Below are positions 23,169 to 34,467 of a stretch of 64,000 nt of DNA, piece by piece. Position 1 is the stretch's first letter; each line of letters opens with the position of its first letter. Origin of the DNA: Isoetes taiwanensis (Eukaryota > Streptophyta > Lycopodiopsida > Isoetales > Isoetaceae); NCBI GenBank assembly GCA_021234155.1, contig JAJEKV010000021.1, forward strand, positions 18,087,710 to 18,151,709. Reading direction: 5' to 3'. The translations under genes were made by a program, and so were the position numbers. The notes beneath the pieces were generated by a model that was not told where the DNA came from, ran no database searches, and was given only the letters and a program-made list of their open reading frames with translations.

Positions 23169-25077
23169 GTTCAGGAGGGGTTGTTGTTCCAGAAGGTTTT
23201 CGAGTAGTTTATAAGGTGCATGGCCGTCCATTGTTTTCCAAGCTTCTCTCAGTTATGGCAGCAGAATCAGGGTCTCCTGCAGGTATCTGAGTTTGCTTCA
23301 GTCTTGCAGCCGTCATGTTCTTGAGGAGGCTGGCCAGGGAGGTATTGGGCAGGGGCAGGGGCAGTCTGGATGTTGAGGGGCGTCCTCCTAAAAGTAGCGT
23401 TGTTGCAGAATGCAAGGCTTTGTGGGAAGGGTTTAAGCTCTCTGAGAATTCTAATTTTCATGGGAGCACATTTGTGGAGCAGTCAGAGCCCCTTTTGACC
23501 GATACAGGCCAGGGCAAGAAGTTGGACGCAGGTGGGGAGGATGCAGCTGGGGATAAGAGTTGGCAGTTCGTGGAGTGTCTGCGTTTGTTTGAAAACAAGG
23601 GGCCAGGCAGACAGAATTTCAGAGGTAAGAAACATGTGTTGCCAAAGAAGGTGGTGGCCAGGGGAGGAAGAAATAAGAAGTTGAGAATGAGTTGTGGTGA
23701 GGCTATGGATGAACCTTCTTCTATTGACGTCAGTGTAACAGCGAGTGTGGGTGGGCTGGATGTATGGGAAGTACTGTATGTTTCAGTTTGTAGCTTCTTG
23801 GATAAAGAATGTATATCTGGGGTGGTCAGCCAAGAACGGGGGTCTGAGTTAGACCATCTTCATATCCAGTGTGTTCTTCGAGTTGCAGCAACCAATCTTA
23901 GCACTCCGGCTATGGTGAATGTGAGATTGAAGAAATAGCTGGGATACTCACAAGCCAGTCGGAGGAGTAATTCTATGCAAAGCCCTCAAGGATACAAAAC
24001 TACACTGCTATGAAGGTATGATTGGGTATTGCTTAAAGGATCTTGGTAAAATGCATTTCAGGCATCATGTGAAGAACGTCAGCACGGAGCAGATGGCTAG
24101 GGGAAAAGATCTGTATGCATTGTATGGTGCAGGTGAAATCAAGTCATGTGTCACTTTGGACAATCGAAATCTTTTGGCTAGGGCCTGCCATTTTGTTTTA
24201 TACCATGGCAAGAGGCAGCTTAGTGCATCATTGGAGCAAGCTGTGACTGCAATGTTGAGGACCCATAAATTTGTTTTGAGTGTGCATGGGTGCTGCCCAT
24301 GAACTGCGCATTCATATCACAGCAGCGAGTTGAGGCAGCCTGGAGGCTCACGTTAAACCCAAGGTGCGCTTCCATTAAGGATGTCTGTTCAGTAATCTTT
24401 GATACGCCACCTGGAGTTGTGCCTGTAGAGCGCGTTGGGAGGAGGAGAAAATGGATTTGGGATGATGTTGACAGTAGTGACGATGAGGCTGTCTTGGCAG
24501 CCTTCAAGGATGACAGTGTGCCCATAGATGCCCCTGCTCCTGCCCTTTATGAGCCTTGGCCAGAGTTTATCCCTTTGCATTCGGGTGATAGGAGTGTTGA
24601 TGTAGACTAGGTACTGGCTGTGCGTTTTTGTCTCACATGTTGACATGTAAATATTGATGTTTTGTAGGTGTGGTAGTGAATGAGGTTGCTGTAGGTGGTG
24701 TTGGTGACAATGGTTTGCCTCGGGACATCATTAAGATAGACAGTGATTCGGATGGCGAATCAGCGGAGGATTTGCAGAGTTGCAATGTAAATGGTGCTGT
24801 CAGGAAGGGGTCTGAGTGCTTTTATGTTCATGTGGACGTGGAATTGCTGTCAAAGGAAGTTCTTAGCGGAATTAGAGATGTGAAGGATAGTCTGTGCAAC
24901 AGTTTGCAGAGGATTCAGGATGCTTTGGAGTGCTTGGAGATGGAGGATCTGAAGATTTCGTTGAGGCAGCGTCGATCTTTTCAGGGACATGTCAATCTGC
25001 TGAAGGGCATTTTTGTGCGCCATCTCAATGCATTGGATCGTATGGCGGCCAGGCATCCTGGGACTATGCAGGCTTGA

Positions 25078-27470
25078 AGACATGTGGTGGCTTCAGCATG
25101 GGTGGAGTCGTCTTGCAGTCTTCCTGTGTTCTTGCTTTCAACCTTTTGTCTGTAAATATTCTGTTATGAGGAAAGTTATGTGGATCGACATATTTGTCAC
25201 GGCAAAGATGATGTTATTATGAATGTAAAATGTGGTCCTTGTTTTTGCTTGAAATATAAAGGTTGTAATCCTTCTTTTGGTTGTAATATGAAAGCCGTCT
25301 TTACATGGTCTCAAAAATTGTTGTCATTTGTATTTCAATCGTGGATTTTCATGTATTGGTTTTATTCAATGGTTGGAGGATTATTTTTGCTCCGCATAAA
25401 TGCACACTAAGGCTGCAAACCCTTAGTATTTTATAGTATAGGTCAATAAGATGTCGCACATAGTAGAGGGTTGAAATTCCAAACCAAGACTATGTAACTC
25501 CAAATCAAAGACCTCCATTTTGTTAAAAAACATCCTTCAAAATCACTGGCCGAAAATTTCGTGGCTTGGCATTTTCTTGTATTTTTTTCGGACAAAGGGT
25601 GGTAGAGGTGCTTTTTATTATTGGCCAGCTCTCTCTTTGTCGAGGCTTTGAGATCTTTTTGAGGTAAACTTTCGAGATTTTTTGCTTGCCACTACCTCTC
25701 TATCGAAGTCTTTATTTCAACATGGCTAAGCTCCTTGCTTTTGACGATTTCTTTGTTCATGAGGCGATTGAGGCCATTCCGAGATTTTCTGGCCGAAGTT
25801 TTTACTTAAATGCATAACTACTTATTGATAATTTCCTTGTGATGGCTCAAGATCCGGCCCATGAAAGCCGTTCATCGGGCCGGAAACACCACCGGAAGGG
25901 CGAAAGAGCACTGCGGTATTGCAGAAGAGCACCGCAATTTGAAGGAGCAACATCTTGCAGCATAACCCTGTTCTTTGTGGATCTCTTGCCATTGTTGGAG
26001 TTGGTCGCAATGGTGCAATGGTTTCTTATCGAGAATGACTATCTGTGACTCTGCGTTGGAATGAATCCACATATTTCCAGCTAGAAAACATTTGATATAA
26101 GAAATTTTGATTATGTAAAGAGCCACAAGTTGGAAATGCGTTCCCCCTTTTTTGATCGTATTTGCTGCAGGGCCTGATCAGCCCGGGTGGCCTTCATAGA
26201 ACCGGAGTAGGTAATCTTTGATGTTTATAGATATCTCATGGTTATTTCATGGTTCTTCATGTCTCATGATTATCTCTTGGTTATTATAAGGTTATGACAT
26301 GTGGATTTACACCTTATTTGAAAGGCGTCGCCGCAAAAAGCTTATTGCATACGTGTATCGTTTCTTTCTCGAAGTTTCGGATGTGGTGTAAGCCCGATAG
26401 AAAAGGCCATTTTTTAGAGGCGCTGCTGTGGCACTTGCCTCAGAGTTTGCTTTTACTGTGGCGCCTTTGCTCTAGCTTCCATTTGATGTCCTTTTTGCCA
26501 GATTTGGAGCACGTTTTTTAGTGTTGTGACGACTTCTTACGTCTCTGCATATGTGTGACGAGTTATTGCGTCTGTGTGACGAGTTATATTGCCTGCTTGA
26601 GCTTTATTTCTTGTTGCCGCGTTCTTGAAGATCTGCGAGAAGATCTACGAGAAGACTGTCAGTTTTTAAGTTTACTTGTCCATTTCAGTGTGCTTTTTTC
26701 GATCCTTGTTTATCTTTAACCTTTTTTGTTTGTTGCTTGCAGATGTGGACGTTATGGCAGACGAAAACACATTGTCTTGTTGCTTGCCTTGCATGCAACA
26801 TTAGCTGACTGCATTCAAGCTAGCAGACCTTCCTTTGCTCTAATTGGTCCAGAAGAAGACCTTCTTTTGCTCTAATTGGTCTGGAAGAAGCGTGCTTCAA
26901 AATTGTAACAAACTTTTAAAGTGAATTTCTGCTGCAAGTTCAAATGTAAAAACATCTGTTTTTTAGTATCTAGGATGTAAAAACTTTGAATTTTGTTGAA
27001 TGGGATAACTCGACTCCAATTTCCTTTCTATAAAACTCTGTGCATTGAAAATAAAAGTTTGTACTTGTATAAAACTATGTACATATATATAATAATGATC
27101 AGATTGTACCGGCAAACCACTTAAGCTTCACCAACAATTGAAGTTTCAATAGACCTAAACAAAAATAGGAATCCGGGAGAAAAAATGCATCCCCCTCCCT
27201 CCCTCGGTTGTTTATGATTATGCTACACAGCTTCAATTCTTTTTTCCATCGTCTTGAATTCTGGCAATGTTAAGAAATTGTGAAAGCACTCTAAGCAGCA
27301 CTGCTAGAACCACAGGACACAAAAATTACCTATTTTAAATAAGTAGTGAAAAATTGAGGAATTTCCATCTACTGGTGGTTTATGTAATTTTGGTTTCAGT
27401 AAAGCTAAAGCAATACTGCAGGGATGCACAGTTACCTCGTTGTTATATGCACCAATTTTTTTATACAAGA
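25078..27470. other. Non-coding part of duplication unit 1
   Basis: No supported gene. Local repeats include a tandem CTCATGGTTAT-like stretch near 26225-26285, two GTGTGACGAGTTAT copies near 26555-26590, and a 38-bp doublet (CTTTGCTCTAATTGGTC) near 26832-26885. All recur in unit 2. Confidence 0.4.
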
Positions 27471-27471
27471 A

Positions 27472-27543
27472 TGATTCTTTGGTTGTAATTCTAGCGTGGA
27501 AGGTGTGTCAATGCGCCACGCTAGAATTACAACCAAAGAGTCA
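27472..27543. repeat. 28-bp-stem hairpin (unit 1)
   Basis: Left arm 27472-27499, loop of 16 nt, right arm 27516-27543. The 28-bp arms pair with a single T:G position. The arm core is TTGGTTGTAATTCTAGCGTG. It lies in non-coding DNA downstream of the HUH transposon gene. It could be the terminal or origin hairpin of the HUH element, a collapsed MITE or a small-RNA precursor; nothing here decides between these. Confidence 0.9.
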
Positions 27544-28134
27544 TTTTCGTAACGTGAAGTTTTTTGTTAGGTTTAATTCTGCGACCAGGTTTTCCTTTCA
27601 CTCCAGCTATGGCATAAAATCTATGCTCCGGCTTTGGCGATCGAGGCTGATGGTGGCTAGTTTGTAGCTTTGCTTTTATGGAATCAATGGTCCGGGCGCT
27701 TTGTGTTTCAAGATCCGACCATTTCTTAAACTTAATTATATTTCTTACCTATAGCAATATTTTACCTTCTTTCTTATCACCTTTGAGGTTCAAGATCTGC
27801 CAAACTTGAGGTATAAGGAGCAGGAATCGAGACATCCTGTTTTTACTTTGATGGATTATTTTCTTCTTCGAGCATATTTACCCTGCTTCATATATTTCTT
27901 GGCGATACCATGCCTGTGCAGCTCTATTTCGGACAAATAGTCTCAAATCTGAGAAACATGCCTCTGGTTTAATCATATTGTTTTCTTTTGGGAGAATAAA
28001 GTTATAGACTTATGTTTCTGACGTCTTTTGGAGCAATCGACACAGTTTTATTCATATTTGTCATGCATATATCATGTTTGCTGATTTCTTCAAATCTTTC
28101 TTTTGTTAGTCTTTTCCCTCGAAACCCTTCGGGG

Positions 28135-28235
28135 CGGGGGTTTTTTAACCCGGACAAGAATAAGTTTTTTGTTGTGCTCCTTCTGGGTTCCATAGGCGGA
28201 TTGGTCTCAGTGGACAATAAAAATCATTCTTCTTC
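28135..28235. repeat. LINE/SINE-like 3' end with TTC-repeat tail (unit 1)
   Basis: The segment TTAACCCGGACAAGAATAAG and then CTCCTTCTGGGTTCCATAGG ends in AATAAAAATCATTC followed by a TTC repeat. The same segment in unit 2 (32931-33026) has the same tail, and a diverged third copy at 34840-34932 ends in AATTC repeats instead. A shared 3' end with different simple-repeat tails is typical of retroposons. Confidence 0.45.
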
Positions 28236-28735
28236 TTCTTCTTTTGTTAATCTTTTCTTTCTCTTTGTTTGTCAATTTCTTTAGTAAGTAATATAATCTT
28301 GACGGATGCAAATATGCTGCATCATCACTTCTGCATAGCTTTTCTTCAGAAGAAAATGTCTTTATAGCTTTGGTTTGACGAGTATCATATTAGCTTTAGT
28401 TTTATTGAGTTCAGAGCTTTGTTCTAAAATCCCATGTTTATAGCTTATTTATAGTTTTGGTTTCACGAGGTTCGAATTCTCGAACAGAATGGAAGTAAAA
28501 ACAAAATATGAAGCCGAACCAGAATGGAAAGTAGAATCCTTATAGGTTGCAATTCCGAAAAAGGGTTGGTGCCATGTGATAGTATAAGTTTGGCAGATAA
28601 GGCAGAATTGAGCCTAACAAAACTTTACTGTTGCATTATCCCTTTTGAATTTCCAATGTGTAAATCAATTGGCCCATGTATAATCTAGCCTTAGCATATG
28701 GTCTCTATGGTTAGGCAATTGTTTAGCAAATCTAT

Positions 28736-28798
28736 AGAGGAAGAGGAAGAGGAAGAGGAAGAGGAAGAGGAAGAGGAAGAGGAAGAGGAAGAGGAAGA
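28736..28798. repeat. (GAGGAA)n microsatellite (unit 1)
   Basis: About ten copies of GAGGAA in a row. The counterpart in unit 2 lies at about 33526-33590 with a similar number of copies. Confidence 0.95.
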
Positions 28799-29702
28799 CT
28801 CGAAATTCTACATCAGAGATATCTTTGTATACCTAAAGATTCCCTCTACATGCTAAAAAGAAATTGTGCTTGAAAGATCAAACTTGTCGAACTTACAAAG
28901 GTTCAAAGTAAGGGGTTAAGTGCCACTTTCGTTGGACTTCTACTTGGTCCACGCGGGGGTAGGCACGTAACTTTCTATAGCGCACAAATGAGTTGCCAAT
29001 CGCCGCCTGTCGTATGGTGTCACGAAGTCTAAGAAGGTGGATCGTCTCATGCCTTCCTCACGATACCGACCTCCAAACCCACAATGGAACAATGCCACAT
29101 TTTTTATGGGGCCTCTGCGAAGCTATAGGTCATTCCAACATGCAATTAACTCAGGTGCTTTAGTGTTGAAAACAGCAGGAACCGTCAACAAGATTTGTGT
29201 TTTACTTCGTTGACTTTGCCAAGGCTTTTGACATAGGCAGTGAAATCCATAGTCCCATATCAAATTTTGTTGCAGGAGATTTCTTGCCTCTTTAGAGAGC
29301 AGCACTTGATTGTCACATCGTCTACTTTCAAAAGATGGTTAGTATGGATGATGCTCGTCTCACAACCTGGCTTACACCGTGGCAATGGCGCCACGATTGC
29401 CTTTTAAGGTTTGATGGATGGAAAAGAGAGCCTAGTGGTTAGCCAGATGGAATGTTCAGGGGCACATGTGCATATAGGTGCAAACGAAGAGGAGGGGCGC
29501 TATAGCTTGAGGCGATGCGTGGACGCTTTGCTTCCTCAACAAGTTTTGGGATGTCAGTGCCCTTGAACAGGTTAAGACATCACATTATCAGCTCCACATA
29601 AATCCCACACTGGGACGGGCCTCGCAACACTACCTGCATACCCATTTGCCCATGAAAAAGTATATACTCGTCGCCTCAAACAGTTTGCAACAGGATTCAG
29701 GA

Positions 29703-29866
29703 TTCAGGATGCTTTGGAGTGCTTGGAGATGGAGGATCTGAAGATTTCGTTGAGGCAGCGTCGATCTTTTCAGGGACATGTCAATCTGCTGAAGGGCATT
29801 CTTGTGCGCCATCTCAATGCATTGGATCGTATGGCGGCCAGGCATCCTGGGACTATGCAGGCTTGA
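29703..29866 (+). pseudogene. Duplicated 3' fragment of the HUH transposon gene
   Basis: This repeats the last ~54 codons of the gene that ends at 25077 (QDALECLEMEDLKISLRQRR, ending HPGTMQA and TGA). It was cut off from its 5' part by the tandem duplication. One difference is an Ile-to-Leu substitution in the KGI(F/L)VRH stretch. Confidence 0.85.
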
Positions 29867-32263
29867 AGACATGTGGTGGCTTCAGCATGGGTGGAGTCGT
29901 CTTGCAGTCTTCCTGTGTTCTTGCTTTCAACCTTTTGTCTGTAAATATTCTGTTATGAGGAAAGTTATCAGGATCGACATCTTTGTCGGCAAAGATGATG
30001 TTCTGTTATGAATGTAAAATGTGGTCCTTGTTTTTGCTTGAAATATAAAGGTTGTAATCCTTCTTTTTGGTTGTAATATGAAAGCTGTCTTTACATGGTC
30101 TCAAAAATTGTTGTCGCTGTATTTCAATCGTGATTTTCATGTATTGGTTTTTATTCAATGGTTTGAGGATTATTTTTGCTCTGGCATAAATGCACACTAA
30201 GGCTGCAAACCCTTAGTATTTTATAGTATAGGTCAATAAGATGTCGCACATAGTAGAGGGTTGAAATTCCAAATCCGAAGACTATGTAACTCCAAATCAA
30301 AGACCTCCATTTTGTTAAAAAAAACATCCTTCAAAATCACTCTGTCGAAATTCTGTGCTTGGCATTTTCTTGTATTTTTTTTTTCGACAGTGGTAGAGGT
30401 GCTTTTGGCTATTGGCGCGCTCTCTCTTTGTCGAGGCGCTTGAGATCTTTTTGAGGTAAACTTTCGAGATTTTGCTGCTTGCCACTACCTCTCTATCGAG
30501 TCTTTATTTCAACATGGCGAAGCTCCGGTGCTTTGACGATTTCTTTGTTCATGAGGCGATTGAGGCCATTCTGAGATTTTCTGCTGAGTTTTTTACTTAA
30601 ATGCATAACTACTTATTGATAATTTCCTTGTGATGGCTCGAAGATCCGGCCCCATGAAAGCCCGTTTACTGGCTGGAAACACCACTTCAGAAGGACGAGC
30701 ACTGCGGTATTGCAGCAAGAGCACTGCAATTTGAAGGAGCAACATCTTGCAGCATAACCCTGTTCTTTGTGGATCTCTTGCCATTGTTGGAGTTGGTCGC
30801 AATGGTGCAATGGTTTCTTATCGAGAATGACTATCTGTGACTCTGCGTTGGAATGAATCCACATATTTCCAGCTAGAAAACATTTGATATAAGAAATTTT
30901 GATTATGTAAAGAGCCACAAGTTGGAAATGCTTTCCCCCTTTTTTGATCGTATTTGCTGCAGGGCCTGATCAGCCCGGGTGGCCTTCATAGAACCGGAGT
31001 AGGCACTGCATGTTTATAGATATCTCATGGTTATTTCATGGTTCTTCATGTCTCATGATTATCTCTTGGTTATTATAAGGTTATGACATGTGGATTTACA
31101 CCTTATTTGAAAGGCGTCGCCGCAAAAAGCTTATTGCATACGTGTATCGTTTCTTTCTCGAAGTTTCGGATGTGGTGTAAGCCCGATAGGAAAGGCCATT
31201 TTTTAGAGGCGCTGCTGTGGCACTTGCCTCAGAGTTTGCTTTTACTGTGGCGCCTTTGCTCTAGCTTCCATTTGATGTCCTTTTTGCCAGATTTGGAGCA
31301 TGTTTTTTAGTGTTGTGACGACTTCTTACGTCTCTGCATATGTGTGACGAGTTATTGCGTCTGTGTGACGAGTTATATTGCCTGCTTGAGCTTTATTTCT
31401 TGTTGTCGCGTTCTTGAAGATCTGCGAGAAGATCTACGAGAAGACTGTCAGTTTTTAAGTTTACTTGTCCATTTCAGTGTGCTTTTTTCGATCCTTGTTT
31501 ATCTTTAACCTTTTTTGTTTGTTGCTTGCAGATGTGGACGTTATGGCAGACGAAAACACATTGTCTTGTTGCTTGCCTTGCATGCAACATTAGCTGACTG
31601 CATTCAAGCTAGTAGACCTTCCTTTGCTCTAATTGGTCCAGAAGAAGACCTTCTTTTGCTCTAATTGGTCTGGAAGAAGCGTGCTTCAAAATTGTAACAA
31701 ACTTTTAAAGTGAATTTCTGCTGCAAGTTCGAATGTAAAAACATCTGTTTTTTAGTATCTAGGATGTAAAAACTTTGAATTTTGTTGAATGGGATAACTC
31801 GACTCCAATTTCCTTTCTATAAAACTCTGTGCATTGAAAATAAAAGTTTGTACTTGTATAAAACTATGTACATATATATAATAATGACTGTATTGTACCT
31901 GGCAGCGCCACTTAAGCTTCACCAACAATTGAAGTTTCAATAGACGAAACAAAAATAGGAATCCAGGAGAAAAAAATGCATCCCCCCTCCCCTCCCTCGG
32001 TTGTTTATGATTATGCTACACAGCTTCAATTCTTTTTTCCATCGTCTTGAATTCTGGCAGTGTTAAGAAATTGTGAAAGCACTCTAAGCAGCACTGCTAG
32101 AACCACAGGTCCAAAAATTACCTATTTTAAATAAGTAGTGAAAAATTGAGGAATTTCCATCTACTGGTGGTTTATGTAATTTTGGTTTCAGTAAAGCTAA
32201 AGCAATACTGCAGGGATGCACAGTTACCTCGTTGTTATATGCACCAATTTTTTTATACAAGAA

Positions 32264-32335
32264 TGATTCTTTGGTTGTAATTCTAGCGTGGAAGGTGTGT
32301 CAATGCGCCACGCTAGAATTACAACCAAAGAGTCA
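32264..32335. repeat. 28-bp-stem hairpin (unit 2)
   Basis: Exact counterpart of the hairpin at 27472-27543, with identical arms and loop, although neighbouring sequence has changed. Confidence 0.9.
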
Positions 32336-33525
32336 TTTTCGTAACGTGAAGTTTTTTGTTAGGTTTAATTCTGCGACCAGGTTTTCCTTTCACTCCAGCT
32401 ATGGCATAAAATCTATGCTCCGGCTTTGGCGATCGAGGCTGATGGTGGCTAGTTTGTAGCTTTGGCTTGCGGAATCAATGGTGCTGGCGCTTGTGTTTCA
32501 AGATCCGACCATTTCTTAAACTTAATTATATTTCTTACCTATAGCAATATTTTACCTTCTTTCTTATCACCTTTGAGGTTCAAGATCTGCCAATCTTGAG
32601 GTATAAGGAGCAGGAATCGAGACATCCTGTTTTTACTTTGATGGATTATTTTCTTCTTCGAGCATATTTACCCTGCTTCATATATTTCTTGGCGATACCA
32701 TGCCTGTGCAGCTCTATTTCGGACAAATAGTCTCAAATCTGAGAAACATACCTCTGGTTTAATCATATTGTTTTCTTTTGGGAGAATAAAGTTATAGACT
32801 TATGTTTCTGACGTCTTTTGGAGCAATCGACACAGTTTTATTCATATTTGTCATGCATATATCATGTTTGCTGATTTCTTCAAATCTTTCTTTTGTTAGT
32901 CTTTTCCCTCGAAAACCCTTCGGGGCGGGGGTTTTTTAACCCGGACAGTAATAAGTTTGTTGTGCTCCTTCTGGGTTCCATAGGCGGATTGGTCTCAGTG
33001 GACAATAAAAATCATTCTTCTTCTTCTTCTTTTGTTAATCTTTTCTTTCTCTTTGTTTGTCAATTTCTTTAGTAAGTAATATAATCTTGACGGATGCAAA
33101 TATGCTGCATCATCACTTCTGCATAGCTTTTCTTCAGAAGAAAATGTCTTTATAGCTTTGGTTTGACGAGTATCATATTAGCTTTAGTTTTATTGAGTTC
33201 AGAGCTTTGTTCTAAAATCCCATGTTTATAGCTTATTTATAGTTTTGGTTTCACGAGGTTCGAATTCTCGAACAGAATGGAAGTAAAAACAAAATATGAA
33301 GCCGAACCAGAATGGAAAGTAGAATCCTTATAGGTTGCAATTCCAAAAAAGGGTTGGTGCCATGTGATAGTATAAGTTTGGCAGATAAGGCAGAATTGAG
33401 CCAAACAAAACTTTACTGTTGCATTATCCCTTTTGAATTTCCAATGTGCAAATCAATTGGCCCATGTATAATCTAGCCTTAGCATATGGTCTCTATGGTT
33501 AGGCAATTGTTTAGCAAATCTATAG

Positions 33526-33590
33526 AGGAAGAGGAAGAGGAAGAGGAAGAGGAAGAGGAAGAGGAAGAGGAAGAGGAAGAGGAAGAGGAA
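33526..33590. repeat. (GAGGAA)n microsatellite (unit 2)
   Basis: Counterpart of 28736-28798 within the second tandem unit. Confidence 0.93.
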
Positions 33591-34467
33591 GACTCGAAAT
33601 TCTACATCAGAGATATCTTTGTATACCTAAAGATTCCCTCTACGTGCTAAAAAGAAATTGTGCTTGAAAGATCAAACTTGTCGAACTTACAAAGGTTCAA
33701 AGTAAGGGGTTAAGTGCCACTTTCGTTGGACTTCTACTTGGTCCACGCGGGGGTAGGCACGTAACTTTCTATAGCGCACAAATGAGTTGCCAATCGCCGC
33801 CTGTCGTATGGTGTCACGAAGTCTAAGAAGGTGGATCGTCTCATGCCTTCCTCACGATACCGACCTCCAAACCCACAATGGAACAATGCCACATTTTTTA
33901 TGGGGCCTCTGCGAAGCTATAGGTCATTCCAACATGCAATTAACTCAGGTGCTTTAGTGTTGAAAACAGCAGGAACCGTCAACAAGATTTGTGTTTTACT
34001 TCGTTGACTTTGCCAAGGCTTTTGACATAGGCAGTGAAATCCATAGTCCCATATCAAATTTTGTTGCAGGAGATTTCTTGCCTCTTTAGAGAGCAGCACT
34101 TGATTGTCACATCGTCTACTTTCAAAAGATGGTTAGTATGGATGATGCTCGTCTCACAACCTGGCTTACACTGTGGCAATGGCACGACAGTGCCTTAAGG
34201 TTTGATGGATGGAAAAGAGAGCCTAGTGTTTAGCCAGATGGAATGTTCAGGGGCACATGTGCATATAGGTGCAAACAGAAGAGGACTGCTATAGCTTGAG
34301 GCAGTACCGTGACGCTTGCTTCCTCAACAAGTTTTGGGATGTCAGTGCCCTTGAACAGGTTAAGACATCACATTATCAGCTCCACATAAATCCCATCTGG
34401 GACGGGCCTCGCAACACTACCTGCATACCCATTTGCCCATGAAAAAGTATATACTCGTCGCCTCAAA

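Larger units (their letters stand above)
17465..25077 (+). pseudogene. HUH (Rep-type, single-Tyr) transposon gene, split by a hAT insertion
   Basis: Joining 17465-17612 to 23169 across the hAT element restores one open frame (LRGLQWRFTC, then RSGGVVVPEGFRVVYK), broken later by an in-frame TGA at ~23290. The frame from 23315 carries a basic linker and then the catalytic core. DHLHIQCVL (near 23855-23880) is an HUH metal-binding motif. HKPVGGVILCKALK then leads to MIGYCLKDLGKMHF near 24010-24050, a Y-x-x-K nucleophile motif. The core spans a frameshift near 23937, and another lies near 24290. The C-terminal part (24290-25077) is acidic then helical. HUH plus YxxK with no helicase fits Rep-like transposons of the replitron type rather than Helitrons. 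Such enzymes nick one strand and transpose through single-stranded DNA. Family naming is from memory and tentative; the motifs are seen. Confidence 0.6.
24900..29680 (+). repeat. Tandem duplication, unit 1 (about 4.78 kb)
   Basis: This unit begins inside the 3' end of the HUH-transposon gene (QRIQDALECLEMEDL) and ends at the CGCCTCAAA before 29681. It is directly followed by a second unit, near-identical over most of its length. The breakpoint shows the short shared string AACAGTTTGCA. Apart from the last 178 bp of the Rep coding region it appears non-coding, with a long hairpin, a (GAGGAA)n tract and a LINE/SINE-like 3' end. Confidence 0.9.
29681..34467 (+). repeat. Tandem duplication, unit 2 (about 4.79 kb)
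   Basis: Direct repeat of 24900-29680, ending at the same CGCCTCAAA; unique sequence (CGCGCAGCCTTCC) follows. Most of the unit differs only at scattered positions. Differences are clustered in about 25180-26200 versus 29960-31010 and near the right end, often as small length changes at GGCC/CTG-like sites. Confidence 0.9.

Noticed and set aside
22958-23290. 110-codon plus-strand frame as a gene of its own
   Set aside because: Its first two thirds lie inside the hAT terminus; only the part after 23168 is coding, as a continuation of the interrupted HUH gene.
23315-25077. Helitron RepHel
   Set aside because: No helicase region and only one tyrosine motif of the YxxK type are visible; the layout fits a Rep-only HUH element better.
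27472-27543. Transcription terminator
   Set aside because: A stem-loop terminator is a bacterial feature; this is nuclear plant DNA and no U-run follows.
28002-28284. Short frames on both strands overlapping the retroposon end in unit 1
   Set aside because: They overlap the repeat tail, are antisense to each other and do not persist cleanly in unit 2.
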